Assembly: GCA_963693635.1 (NCBI GenBank) | Contig: CAVOBC010000285.1 | Location: 1 to 6,346, forward strand | Direction: 5' to 3' | DNA: 6,346 bases | Origin: CAVOBC01 sp963693635 | Lineage (GTDB): Bacteria; Pseudomonadota; Gammaproteobacteria; Pseudomonadales; Azotimanducaceae | Shown: one piece after another, positions 1-6,005 of the stretch | Position numbering within the stretch: position 1 is the stretch's first letter | Layout of the letters: every line of letters begins with the position of its first letter | Program-made: the position numbers and the translations under genes | The notes under the pieces: model-generated | What the model saw: the letters and a program-made list of their open reading frames with translations, nothing else | Databases searched by the model: none | Told to the model about the DNA's origin: nothing

Positions 1-52
1 CCGAACCGCTCGTTCCCTGACTTCGGGGGAATACCGATTTGACTTCGTCATA

Positions 53-113
53 CTCCAATCCTCTCAAGATTTGGAGTCTCCGGGAATCCCGGTGCGGTTC
101 AGAACCCTGAACC
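53..113 (+). other. Structured leader: three consecutive inverted repeats
   Basis: Three potential stem-loops lie head to tail just before the DUF222 coding region. CTCCAA (53-58) pairs with TTGGAG (71-76) across a 12-nt loop. CCGGG (80-84) pairs with CCCGG (88-92) across AAT. GGTTCAG (96-102) pairs with CTGAACC (107-113) across AACC. The third has a 7-bp stem and a 4-nt loop and runs directly into the heptamer repeat. None is followed by a T-tract, so a standard intrinsic terminator is not supported. Frame 2 is open from the window start to 121, so some of this could instead be coding sequence for the N-terminus of the downstream protein. The pairing is read directly; any regulatory role is inference. 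Confidence 0.4.
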
Positions 114-133
114 CTGACACCTGACACCTGACA
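106..133 (+). repeat. Heptamer tandem repeat CCTGACA x3 plus a degenerate copy
   Basis: Perfect copies of CCTGACA lie at 113-119, 120-126 and 127-133, preceded by a degenerate copy CCTGAAC at 106-112. Because the unit is 7 bp, its TGA falls in a different frame in each perfect copy (115-117, 122-124, 129-131), closing all three forward frames within 17 bp. This is the point where the open frame of the DUF222 gene is lost upstream. Seven-base units shift the reading frame whenever copy number changes. Confidence 0.85.
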
Positions 134-273
134 CCCTCAACCGGGACACTCGCAACCCGGATACCCTGGAGCAGGACATCCTGACGCTCGCCGGGCACCT
201 CAACGCGGCCGGGTACGGTTTCCTGAAGCTGCTCGACGCCTTTGATGCACGTGAGGGCTGGAGTGGACCCGGG

Positions 274-849
274 GTGAAGTCCCTCGCCTTTTGGATGAAC
301 TATCGGCTCGGTATCAGCGAAGTGGTCGCGCGGGAGAAGGTGCGGGTTGCCCGCGTCTTACGTGATCTTCCATTGATCGACGCTGCGTTCGAGAAAGGTG
401 AAGTTAGCTATTCCAAGGTGCGGACCATGACGCGCGTGGCAACATCTGGCAACGAGTCACACCTGATGATGATTGCCCGCCACGGCACCGCGAGCCACAT
501 GGAGCAACTGGTCCGCGGCTTTCGCAAGCACCAGCGCATCGCCAGACAAGAGACCTCGTCGGTGGCGGAGTGCCGCTGGTTTCAGGAGGACGATGGCATG
601 TACGTCTTTCATCTGCGTCTACCAGCGGAGGATGGCGCGCTCGTCGTCAAAGCGATGGAGTCGATCGTCGAGATGATGCGACAGAGCGATCGCGCCGATG
701 ATGTTTCCGCGGAAACATTATTCAGCGAAACATCGCGGCCTGCAGTGTCCAACGCTGGTGACCCCGCTACTCCCGCTACTCCCGCTACTAAGGAAACAGC
801 GACGGAAACAGTGACGGAAACAGCGACGTGGTGGCGACTGACGGCGTGA
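274..849 (+). CDS. DUF222 domain half of a split DUF222-HNH (13E12 family) protein
   Basis: This is the N-terminal half of a 13E12-family protein. These pair a helical DUF222 domain with an HNH nuclease domain, are often multicopy, and have poorly known function. The family-like segment AREKVRVAR-LPLIDAAFEKGEVSYSKVR-MTRVAT spans residues 19-57, followed by IARHGTASHMEQLVRG (67-82), DGMYVFHLRLP-GALVVKAME (107-129) and VSAET (144-148). GTG 274 is only the first usable start: same-frame codons upstream continue family-like sequence (LEQDILTLAGHLNAAGY from about 166) back to a TGA at 115-117, with no ATG, GTG or TTG between. The true N-terminus is therefore missing. The C-terminal 30 residues are low complexity (PAT x3, then ETAT/ETVT units) and end at TGA 847-849, where the second half overlaps in another frame. 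It is probably a pseudogene fragment unless the halves are translated in a coupled way. Confidence 0.7.
   Translation: MKSLAFWMNYRLGISEVVAREKVRVARVLRDLPLIDAAFEKGEVSYSKVRTMTRVATSGNESHLMMIARHGTASHMEQLVRGFRKHQRIARQETSSVAECRWFQEDDGMYVFHLRLPAEDGALVVKAMESIVEMMRQSDRADDVSAETLFSETSRPAVSNAGDPATPATPATKETATETVTETATWWRLTA
701..718. other. Perfect 18-bp palindrome resembling parS/NBS arms
   Basis: ATGTTTCCGCGGAAACAT is a perfect 18-bp palindrome inside the DUF222 half. Its TGTTTC and GAAACA arms match the outer arms of the ParB site parS (TGTTTCACGTGAAACA), but the four central bases are CGCG instead of ACGT, and the parS core matters for binding. The same bases encode Val-Ser-Ala-Glu-Thr, which I recall as a common motif of this family, so the symmetry may be only a by-product of codon choice. 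Confidence 0.3.
763..789 (+). repeat. 9-bp tandem repeat CCCGCTACT x3
   Basis: Three perfect 9-bp copies lie at 763-771, 772-780 and 781-789 and encode Pro-Ala-Thr three times in the DUF222 frame. The unit keeps the reading frame, so copy changes only alter linker length. It is separated by two bases (AA) from the 12-bp repeat that follows, giving a 65-bp low-complexity stretch at the DUF222-HNH boundary. Confidence 0.85.
792..827 (+). repeat. 12-bp tandem repeat GGAAACAGCGAC x3 at the frame break
   Basis: Copies lie at 792-803, 804-815 and 816-827; the middle one has T in place of C at position 9 of the unit. In the DUF222 frame it encodes ETAT/ETVT/ETAT. In the frame of the HNH half it encodes Gly-Asn-Ser-Asp three times. 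The HNH frame opens just after a TAA at 789-791, so both frames are open only from 792 to 846. Any indel or ribosomal shift that joins the two halves must therefore fall at or around this repeat. Confidence 0.8.
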
Positions 850-1583
850 ACTGGCCGCAACGTCGGGCGGAGGCGATGACCCGGCTGGCGGGGGCGTGGT
901 TGCGCGATCAGCGGCCGCCAAAGCCCCTGACCGATCAGGTCGAGGTACTCATCCATGTCAATGCCAACGCAGCGACTTCCGATCGCCGGATCGCGGCCGA
1001 GGACACCTGCCGGTTGGACTCGGGTGAGTTCCTGGCCCCGTCGGTGGTGTGGCGACTCGCCTGCGACGCACGGGTGCGTACCGTCATCGAGGATGGCGCT
1101 GGCAATGTCCTCGACATCGGCAGGCGCACGTTACCGACACGCCTGAAGTTCCCACTACGCGCCCGGGACCGCGGTTGTCGTTTTCCTGGCTGCACTTCGC
1201 GTCAGGTCGAGGGTCACCACGTCGAACACTGGGCCGACGGCGGTGCCACGCGCCTCGACAATCTCGTGAGTCTGTGTGCGCACCATCATAATTCCCTGCA
1301 GCGGGTCGAATTTCGGGTCGTCGAAGGTGACGGCAACTTCCGCTTTATCAGTCCAACGAACCGCGAGATCAAACCCGCGTGCTATCCCCAGTTTGTCCAG
1401 GCTGATCCGCGGGCCATCGAGAGCGAACATCGCGCGGTGGGACCGACCATCGGCGCGCACACGGTTGCCGGTCGCAGCGAAGACGTTTGGGATTGCGGGT
1501 TGGCGTTAGCGGGACTCGTCGGTATGGGGTCGGAAGATGGTCTTTGTGCGGATGGTCGACATCATCTTGACGGTACTGCCTGA
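828..1583 (+). CDS. HNH endonuclease half of a split DUF222-HNH protein
   Basis: This is the C-terminal half of the 13E12-family protein and carries the HNH (beta-beta-alpha-metal) nuclease domain. Counting from GTG 828, the linker RRAEAMTRLAGAW is at 12-24, a middle domain spans about 36-105 (VIEDGAGNVLDIGRR at 86-100), and the HNH core runs 117-158: C117, C122, H130-H131, W135, GG at 138-139, N145, C150 and HHH 152-154. In family members I recall, and in the HNH fold generally, the third His is followed four residues later by another His that binds the metal. Here that position is Gln158, so catalysis may be weakened or lost. The conserved C-terminal tail (RAIESEHRAVGPTIGA, then WDCGLALAGL) is present, so this half is full length. 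GTG 846 is an alternative start; it overlaps the upstream stop as GTGA and would give 245 aa. Neither start has a strong ribosome binding site. Confidence 0.72.
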   Translation: MVATDGVNWPQRRAEAMTRLAGAWLRDQRPPKPLTDQVEVLIHVNANAATSDRRIAAEDTCRLDSGEFLAPSVVWRLACDARVRTVIEDGAGNVLDIGRRTLPTRLKFPLRARDRGCRFPGCTSRQVEGHHVEHWADGGATRLDNLVSLCAHHHNSLQRVEFRVVEGDGNFRFISPTNREIKPACYPQFVQADPRAIESEHRAVGPTIGAHTVAGRSEDVWDCGLALAGLVGMGSEDGLCADGRHHLDGTA

Positions 1584-2055
1584 ACTGCCTCAGGGTTCTC
1601 CGGAGACCAAAGAGTCGTGCCGGTGCTGACTGGGCTGACGACTGGATTGACCAATGGGTCAGATTAATCGCCGGACCGGTGACGTGCCATTCTCTATAGG
1701 GGGCGGTACAACGTTGCGGGGCGTCCGGTGGTCACCGGGTCCACTACACGTTCTCGGGCATTCTCAGTAACTTGGATAATCTGCTACAGACCTCACGGTA
1801 TTGTACCCACCCGACTCGCTGTTAGTTGCGCCTCGTTCACGTCGGCCGGCGATGGCCTGAAGTGTTCAATTGGAATCTCGAGCCCACAGTCCTTTTGGGG
1901 GGCGGGTAAAGGTGATGTCGTCAACGAGCCGAAGGCATATCCGACGAGGTTCACCTTCATCACAACTTCCTACATGATGTGTGCAGCGAGGCGCAGAACC
2001 TAAATCACCTGGACGAGCCGACTGGGACCCAGAATCGGTGCGAAGGAGAAAGACC
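1584..2055. other. Intergenic region with no supported gene
   Basis: This gap of about 470 bases holds no gene I can support on either strand. Just after the HNH stop is a short palindrome, TCTCCGGAGA (1597-1606), with no T-tract. CCGGTG and CACCGG form an inverted repeat around GT at 1725-1738 and could be a small operator-like site. A run of 41 codons in frame 2 (1700-1822) reads as plausible protein in part (HYTFSGILSNLDNLL) but has no start, no ribosome binding site and no family I recognise. No convincing -35/-10 pair was found, although the SDR promoter must lie here or further upstream. Confidence 0.5.
2043..2048 (+). promoter_or_regulatory. Strong Shine-Dalgarno AAGGAG of the SDR gene
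   Basis: AAGGAG ends 7 bases before ATG 2056. This fixes the SDR start against a GTG in the same frame 75 bases upstream (1981), which would add 25 residues unlike the family. It is the best ribosome binding site in front of any gene in the window. Confidence 0.85.
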
Positions 2056-2919
2056 ATGGATCAGTTGGAAGGCAAGGTTGCGATGGTTACGGGCGGTGCG
2101 AGCGGGATTGGGCTCGCGATGGTAACAAGTCTCGCGGCGAGCGGGATGCGAGTGGTGATGGCGGACATCGAGGAAGGTGCGCTCGGCGCTGCGCACGCGG
2201 GATTCGGCGACACGAACGCAGAGGTCCTCCCATATCAGTTGGACGTCACTGATGCGGGCCACTTCGAAGCGGTCGTGGCCGAGGTGGAACGTGACGTCGG
2301 CGATGTCGCCGTCCTTTGCAACAATGCGGGTGTCGGCGTTGGCGGCCATATCGCCGAAATGACGCCGAAGGACTGGGAGTGGGTACTGTCGGTCAATCTG
2401 CAAGGTGTCATCAACGGCATGAGCGCTTGTGCGCCGCGGATGCGGGCACGCCGCTCGGGTCACATCGTCAATACTGCATCGATGGCGGGCCAAATCGGCA
2501 TGATCCCGAATTTGAGCGTGTATGTGGCGAGCAAGTTTGCGGTGGTCGGGCTCAGCGAGTCGGCGTACGTGGACTTTCGTGAGGAAGGGGTCGGCATCTC
2601 GGTGCTGTGTCCGAACCTTGTGCGCACCAACATCCTGGAGTCCGGGCGCAATCGTCCCGCCGCCCTCGTCGGCGACGTGGATACCGCATCGCACCTCCTC
2701 TCGGCAGACCTGACAGACGCTGCGCGCGCTGACCAAGTCAAAAAGATGATGGACGCGGCTTGTGATCCCGCGGTCGTTGGCGATATGGTTGTTGAGGCCG
2801 TGAAGGAAAACGAACTCTACATCTTTACTCACGCGGCGTCGGCCGGCCAGTTGCAAGATCGATTCGAGGGCATGCTGGCCGCGTGTGCCCGGTGGGATGC
2901 GTACCGTTCGAAATCCTGA
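2056..2919 (+). CDS. SDR family NAD(P)-dependent oxidoreductase (classical SDR)
   Basis: This is a complete 287-residue short-chain dehydrogenase/reductase, a cytosolic Rossmann-fold enzyme that oxidises alcohols or reduces carbonyls. The nucleotide-binding motif TGGASGIG is at 12-19. Asp37 at the end of beta-2 (MADIE) favours NAD(H) over NADP(H). LDVTD is at 62-66 and NNAG at 89-92. The catalytic tetrad is complete: Asn114, Ser142, Tyr156 and Lys160 (YVASK). PNLVRTNI (about 211-218) is the usual segment after beta-6. The C-terminal portion is longer than in a 250-residue classical SDR and probably forms the substrate lid, which is the variable part, so no substrate can be named. The ATG is set by AAGGAG 7 bases upstream, and the first residues (LEGKVAMVTGG) begin exactly as SDRs do. 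It stands alone, with gaps of about 470 and 620 bases either side, so it probably has its own promoter. Confidence 0.93.
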   Translation: MDQLEGKVAMVTGGASGIGLAMVTSLAASGMRVVMADIEEGALGAAHAGFGDTNAEVLPYQLDVTDAGHFEAVVAEVERDVGDVAVLCNNAGVGVGGHIAEMTPKDWEWVLSVNLQGVINGMSACAPRMRARRSGHIVNTASMAGQIGMIPNLSVYVASKFAVVGLSESAYVDFREEGVGISVLCPNLVRTNILESGRNRPAALVGDVDTASHLLSADLTDAARADQVKKMMDAACDPAVVGDMVVEAVKENELYIFTHAASAGQLQDRFEGMLAACARWDAYRSKS

Positions 2920-2952
2920 GAATTCGGAACAGTGACTTTTCTGAGGTGACGC

Positions 2953-2994
2953 CCCGTGTCGTGCCGGACCGACGTGCGGTGTGTTCGACACGGG
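2953..2994. repeat. 9-bp perfect inverted repeat downstream of the SDR gene
   Basis: CCCGTGTCG (2953-2961) and CGACACGGG (2986-2994) are perfect inverted copies separated by 24 bases. Within the loop, ACCG and CGGT could form a second small stem. The structure begins 33 bases after the SDR stop codon, where a terminator would be expected, but GAGGCGCG follows rather than a T-run. It is either a weak or Rho-assisted 3' end structure or a protein-binding inverted repeat; the sequence does not decide. Confidence 0.45.
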
Positions 2995-3210
2995 AGGCGC
3001 GTGCAAGGAAGTATGTAGACTCACGATGAGACGAATTTGCGGGCGTTTTGGGGCGGCCTCATTTCTTTCTGATGTTAGAAGATCGCGACGGAGACTCACC
3101 GACCCTTATCCGCCTCGCCCGGTCTCTCCAGCCGGTGATTTCGACAGTGCCTTCGCCAATCTTGAACGGGAAAACCGAACGCGACAATCCGACGCTCATG
3201 GGCTCGTTAG

Positions 3211-3405
3211 TGGGCAATCCGGGCTTGCCGAAACGATCACGGACTGCGCGACGCCCTGCTGGCCGACCCGCGTTACCAGGCGATCCTCGACACACTGGAC
3301 TGGAGGGGTGCGAGTTGCCTGACCCATCACGCTCGCCCCTCAGCGGTGGCAGAACCAACGCAGGCATCGCGTAGCAGTCGCTCGATGTCGCGGAGCCGCG
3401 CGTAG
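3211..3405 (+). pseudogene. Possible C-terminal remnant of a TPR/cyclase-type protein
   Basis: In frame 1, between a TAG at 3208-3210 and a TAG at 3403-3405, the translation includes GLRDALLADPRYQAILDTLDW. The pattern of a short helix, then L-ADPR-(Y/F)-QA-(I/L)-L, resembles the last residues of tetratricopeptide-repeat regulators and adenylate cyclase-type proteins, which often end this way. Nothing upstream in any frame continues the repeat domain, and no start codon with a ribosome binding site is present, so only the tail would have survived. The match rests on a dozen residues and is from memory; it could be chance. Confidence 0.25.
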
Positions 3406-3542
3406 CGGCATGGGCGCATAGCTGAGTAGCTGAAAAAGCGCTGAGCACTGTCCGCGGAAGCAGGACCGCTACTGTATGCTTGCCCGGTTCGGCTCGCGCT
3501 ACGGCGTCAGCAATCTTTAAACTCCGAAGCAGGCAACCCGTC

Positions 3543-4442
3543 ATGAGATTCAGCTTTTGGCCCACACCTTCGTCCGCTTTTGCGGACGTTGTCACGCTTA
3601 GTCAGCATGTCGAACAAACCGGCTGGGACGGCATCTGGTATGCAGATCACTTCATGCCGAATGCGCAGGACACCAGTACAGCCTGGCCCGAAGCATGGAT
3701 GACACTTTCGGCGCTCGCGCCACTCACGCCCCGGGTGCGCCTCGGTACACTCGTTACAGGTAACACTTACCGGCACCCGGCCGTGCTCGCCAAGATGGCG
3801 GCGACGCTGGACCACATTTCCGGCGGCCGGGTGGTGCTCGGTCTTGGGTCCGGCTGGCAAGAGAACGAGCATACGCAATACGGAATTCCTTTCTTCACGG
3901 TGAAAGAGCGACTCGATCGACTCGATGAGGCGTGCACCGTGATCAAGTCGTTGTTCTCGACGCCTTCCAGTAGCTTTGCTGGCAAGTTTTATCAGCTCGA
4001 CCGTGCCAGTCTTGAGCCGAAACCGGTTCAACAACCGCTGCCGCTTATGATTGGCGGCGGCGGTGAAAAGGTCACACTGCGCATCACTGCAAAACACGCG
4101 GATGAATGGAACGTGTGGGGCACCGTGGACACGCTGAAGCACAAGATGGCCGTTCTCGATAGACATTGCCTTGATATTGGCCGCGAGCCGGGCGAGATTC
4201 AGCGATCTGCGGTTGCACTGCTGTTCATGAGTCGCGACGAGGCGTTCGTCAAATCAATGCGTGACCGCGACATGGCGCAGGCCGCCATCATCGGTACACC
4301 CTCCGAGGTGAAGGATATCGTTGCGCAGTATGAGGCGGTGGGTGTCGATGAATTGATTGTGCCGGACTTCACGTTGGGTTCGACTGTCGAGCAGAAGGTC
4401 GAGGTGCTGGACACGTTCATCCACGATGTAGCGGGCCGCTGA
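3543..4442 (+). CDS. LLM class (F420- or FMN-dependent) flavin oxidoreductase
   Basis: This is a 299-residue bacterial luciferase-like (LLM) oxidoreductase, a TIM-barrel enzyme that uses reduced F420 or FMN to act on small organic molecules. Family features are GWDGIWYADHF (27-37), RVRLGTLVTGNTYRHPAVLAKMAATLD (64-90), the hallmark GRVVLGLGSGWQENEH (95-110) with YGIPF at 113-117, LPLMIGGGGEKVTLRITAKHADEWN (166-190), and the late GTPSEVKDIVAQYEAVGVDELIV (251-273). Length and pattern fit the group annotated as probable F420-dependent oxidoreductases. F420 versus FMN cannot be settled here. ATG 3543 is chosen because family members start with this strand (MRFSFWP). A TTG at 3480 would add 21 Arg/Ser-rich residues. 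The ribosome binding site is weak (AGG at 3531-3533). The MFS gene starts 57 bases after its stop, suggesting a two-gene transcription unit; the substrate is unknown. Confidence 0.9.
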   Translation: MRFSFWPTPSSAFADVVTLSQHVEQTGWDGIWYADHFMPNAQDTSTAWPEAWMTLSALAPLTPRVRLGTLVTGNTYRHPAVLAKMAATLDHISGGRVVLGLGSGWQENEHTQYGIPFFTVKERLDRLDEACTVIKSLFSTPSSSFAGKFYQLDRASLEPKPVQQPLPLMIGGGGEKVTLRITAKHADEWNVWGTVDTLKHKMAVLDRHCLDIGREPGEIQRSAVALLFMSRDEAFVKSMRDRDMAQAAIIGTPSEVKDIVAQYEAVGVDELIVPDFTLGSTVEQKVEVLDTFIHDVAGR

Positions 4443-4499
4443 TACGAACAGATTCACTGGCGGCAAGCATCGGCAAGGCGTTAGTACTTCACCGATGCA

Positions 4500-5915
4500 G
4501 TGGCGCTCGCGCGACTCTCGACCGCTCACATTGGCACCCGCATGGGGCGATTGATCAGGCTCTGGTTTGCGACCACGTTTCAAGCGCTTGGCAACCCGCA
4601 GTATCGGCTGCTGTGGATAAGCTCCCTCTTCTCGATGCTCGCGTTCATGATGCAGTGGACCGTGCAAGCCGTGGTCGCTTTCGACCTTGCTGGAACCAAT
4701 AGCGCGGTCGGCCTGGTTCAGTTGGGTATTGGTCTGTCAATGTTGATCCTCGGTCCTTTTGGCGGGGTCATTGCCGACAGAGTTTCCAAAAAGCCGATGG
4801 TGATGTGGGGTCAGTTGATCATCGCAGCGTCGTTTTTTGCGACGGGAGCGATGATTCTGGCCGGGGCTCTAACCCTCGTCTGGCTGGTCCTCCTGACCGC
4901 CATTATGGGTCTGGTTTTTGCTTTCCTGAGTCCGGCGTTGCAGGCCTGGGTCGGAGAGATGGTGCCCCAACGGATGTTGCCGAACGCGGTTGCCTTGAGT
5001 CAACTTGCGGCCAACGGGTCTCGTGTTGTCGGGCCGTTTGTGGCGGGCGCGATGCTTGGCTCCGCAGCGATAGGTGCAGGCGGCGCGTATATCTTTATGG
5101 GCGCGTTGTTCGTGCTCGTGTTGTGCACGGTGTCGCGACTGCCATCGACCAGGGCCAAGCCGGATGCGGAACGGCGGGCGGTCACAACGGAACTGATGGC
5201 TGGCATTCAGTATGTTGCGAGAGATCCGGCCATTCGCGCGTTGATGCTGATCTTTGTGGCCGTTGTCGTGCTTGGATTCATGTGGCAGATCGTGCTCCCG
5301 GCCATGCTTGAGCGGCACCTCGGCCGTTCGCCCACTGATATAGGTATGATACTTACAGTGAATGCGGTTGCGGCGTTGGTGGTTGCCCTGCCGTTGGCCG
5401 GGATTGTTGGCACGCGCTGGGCCTGGCCGGCCATGTTCGCGTGCATCACGCTGCTCGGTATCGGCTTCCTCTTGCTTGCCGTTGCCCCTTCGTTCGAATC
5501 GGCGCTCCTGGCAACGCTCGCGCTGGGGCCGGGTCTCTCCGGCTTCATGCTCGTCAACAATGCGCTCACGATGTCCAGAACTGACCCCGGCTACTTTGGC
5601 CGCGTAATGTCGCTGACGATGTTGGCATGGGGATTCCAGGGCGCGCTCTCATTGCCCTTCGGCATGCTTGCGGATGCTATCGGTGAGCGTCAGATGCTGG
5701 GGATTGCCGGAATACTGCTGCTGATCATCGCCGTTGTGGGTGGACTCCTCACCCTTCGGTTGGCGCGACGCGGTGATCTCGCGCCGATGGTGGCGAACGT
5801 GGACAAATTTGCGAAGGAGGAAAGCGTGGGGAAGATGGAGAACGCGAAGAAGGTGGACTCGAGCGGAAGTGAGGTCGCGTCGGTTCCGCCCGGATCGCCA
5901 TCTGGCGGTGATTGA
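4500..5915 (+). CDS. MFS transporter (MFS_3 / EntS-like exporter group)
   Basis: This is a 471-residue inner-membrane transporter of the major facilitator superfamily, probably a proton-driven exporter. The N-terminal segment FQALGNPQYRLLWISSLFSMLAFMMQWT (27-54) is typical of MFS_3 (enterobactin-exporter-like) proteins. Motif A, GGVIADRVSKK, lies at 88-98 in the loop between helices 2 and 3. MVPQRMLPNAVALSQLAANGSRVVGP (154-179) is the family's helix 4-5 region, and FGMLADAIGERQ (387-398) repeats the motif-A pattern in the second half. Twelve hydrophobic spans can be placed between about 35 and 420, then a hydrophilic tail of about 50 residues rich in Lys, Ser and Pro. The start is uncertain: GTG 4500 is the longest, and ATG 4542 (residue 15) leaves the first helix intact; neither has a good ribosome binding site. 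Its position after the LLM gene hints at export of a related compound, which is inference. Confidence 0.88.
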   Translation: MALARLSTAHIGTRMGRLIRLWFATTFQALGNPQYRLLWISSLFSMLAFMMQWTVQAVVAFDLAGTNSAVGLVQLGIGLSMLILGPFGGVIADRVSKKPMVMWGQLIIAASFFATGAMILAGALTLVWLVLLTAIMGLVFAFLSPALQAWVGEMVPQRMLPNAVALSQLAANGSRVVGPFVAGAMLGSAAIGAGGAYIFMGALFVLVLCTVSRLPSTRAKPDAERRAVTTELMAGIQYVARDPAIRALMLIFVAVVVLGFMWQIVLPAMLERHLGRSPTDIGMILTVNAVAALVVALPLAGIVGTRWAWPAMFACITLLGIGFLLLAVAPSFESALLATLALGPGLSGFMLVNNALTMSRTDPGYFGRVMSLTMLAWGFQGALSLPFGMLADAIGERQMLGIAGILLLIIAVVGGLLTLRLARRGDLAPMVANVDKFAKEESVGKMENAKKVDSSGSEVASVPPGSPSGGD

Positions 5916-6005
5916 AATGGGGAATCGATGTATCACTCGGTGACCGGCGACGCTCCAGCGACTGTGCTTGAATGAAGGCGCTCTATTTTTAGACTTGTGG
6001 GATCG

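Larger units (their letters stand above)
2920..3542. other. Long gene-poor gap between SDR and LLM genes
   Basis: These 623 bases contain no intact gene. They hold an inverted repeat (2953-2994), a possible C-terminal remnant of a TPR-type protein (3211-3405), paired direct 8-mers CGCGTAGC (3368-3375 and 3399-3406) and an 8-bp period duplication TAGCTGAG/TAGCTGAA (3419-3434). A reverse-strand open frame (3059-3595) runs through the region and into the LLM gene, but it has no recognisable family and no start context. The promoter for the LLM-MFS pair is expected near 3420-3530, but no clear -35/-10 pair was found. Together these look like the debris of a deleted gene. Confidence 0.45.

Noticed and set aside
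1648..1700. TTGACC near 1648 with a later TCTATA as a promoter for the SDR gene
   Set aside because: The spacing between the hexamers is far from 17 bp and the site is over 350 bases from the SDR start, so the match is not better than chance.
1700..1825. Short frame-2 stretch reading HYTFSGILSNLDNLL, possible gene remnant
   Set aside because: It has only 41 codons between stops, with no start, no ribosome binding site, no identifiable family and no continuation in neighbouring frames.
1728..2003. Forward open frame of 91 codons before the SDR gene
   Set aside because: No ribosome binding site, composition unlike the real genes (rich in Ser, Thr and Arg), no motif, and an arbitrary GTG start.
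2005..3099. Reverse-strand open frame of 364 codons opposite the SDR gene
   Set aside because: It is fully antisense to an SDR with all catalytic motifs and a strong ribosome binding site. Its translation is rich in His and Arg and matches nothing known, as expected of a codon-bias shadow.
3420..3540. Possible tRNA-like or hairpin element before the LLM gene
   Set aside because: GGTTCG and short complementary runs are present, but no cloverleaf with acceptor, anticodon and T-arm pairing can be assembled.
3059..3595. Reverse-strand open frame of 178 codons, partly protein-like (GKPGLPTNEPMSVGLSRSVF)
   Set aside because: It overlaps the start of the well-supported LLM gene, has no recognisable family or ribosome binding site, and opposes the direction of every other gene. 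It is most likely an antisense open frame, common in GC-rich DNA.
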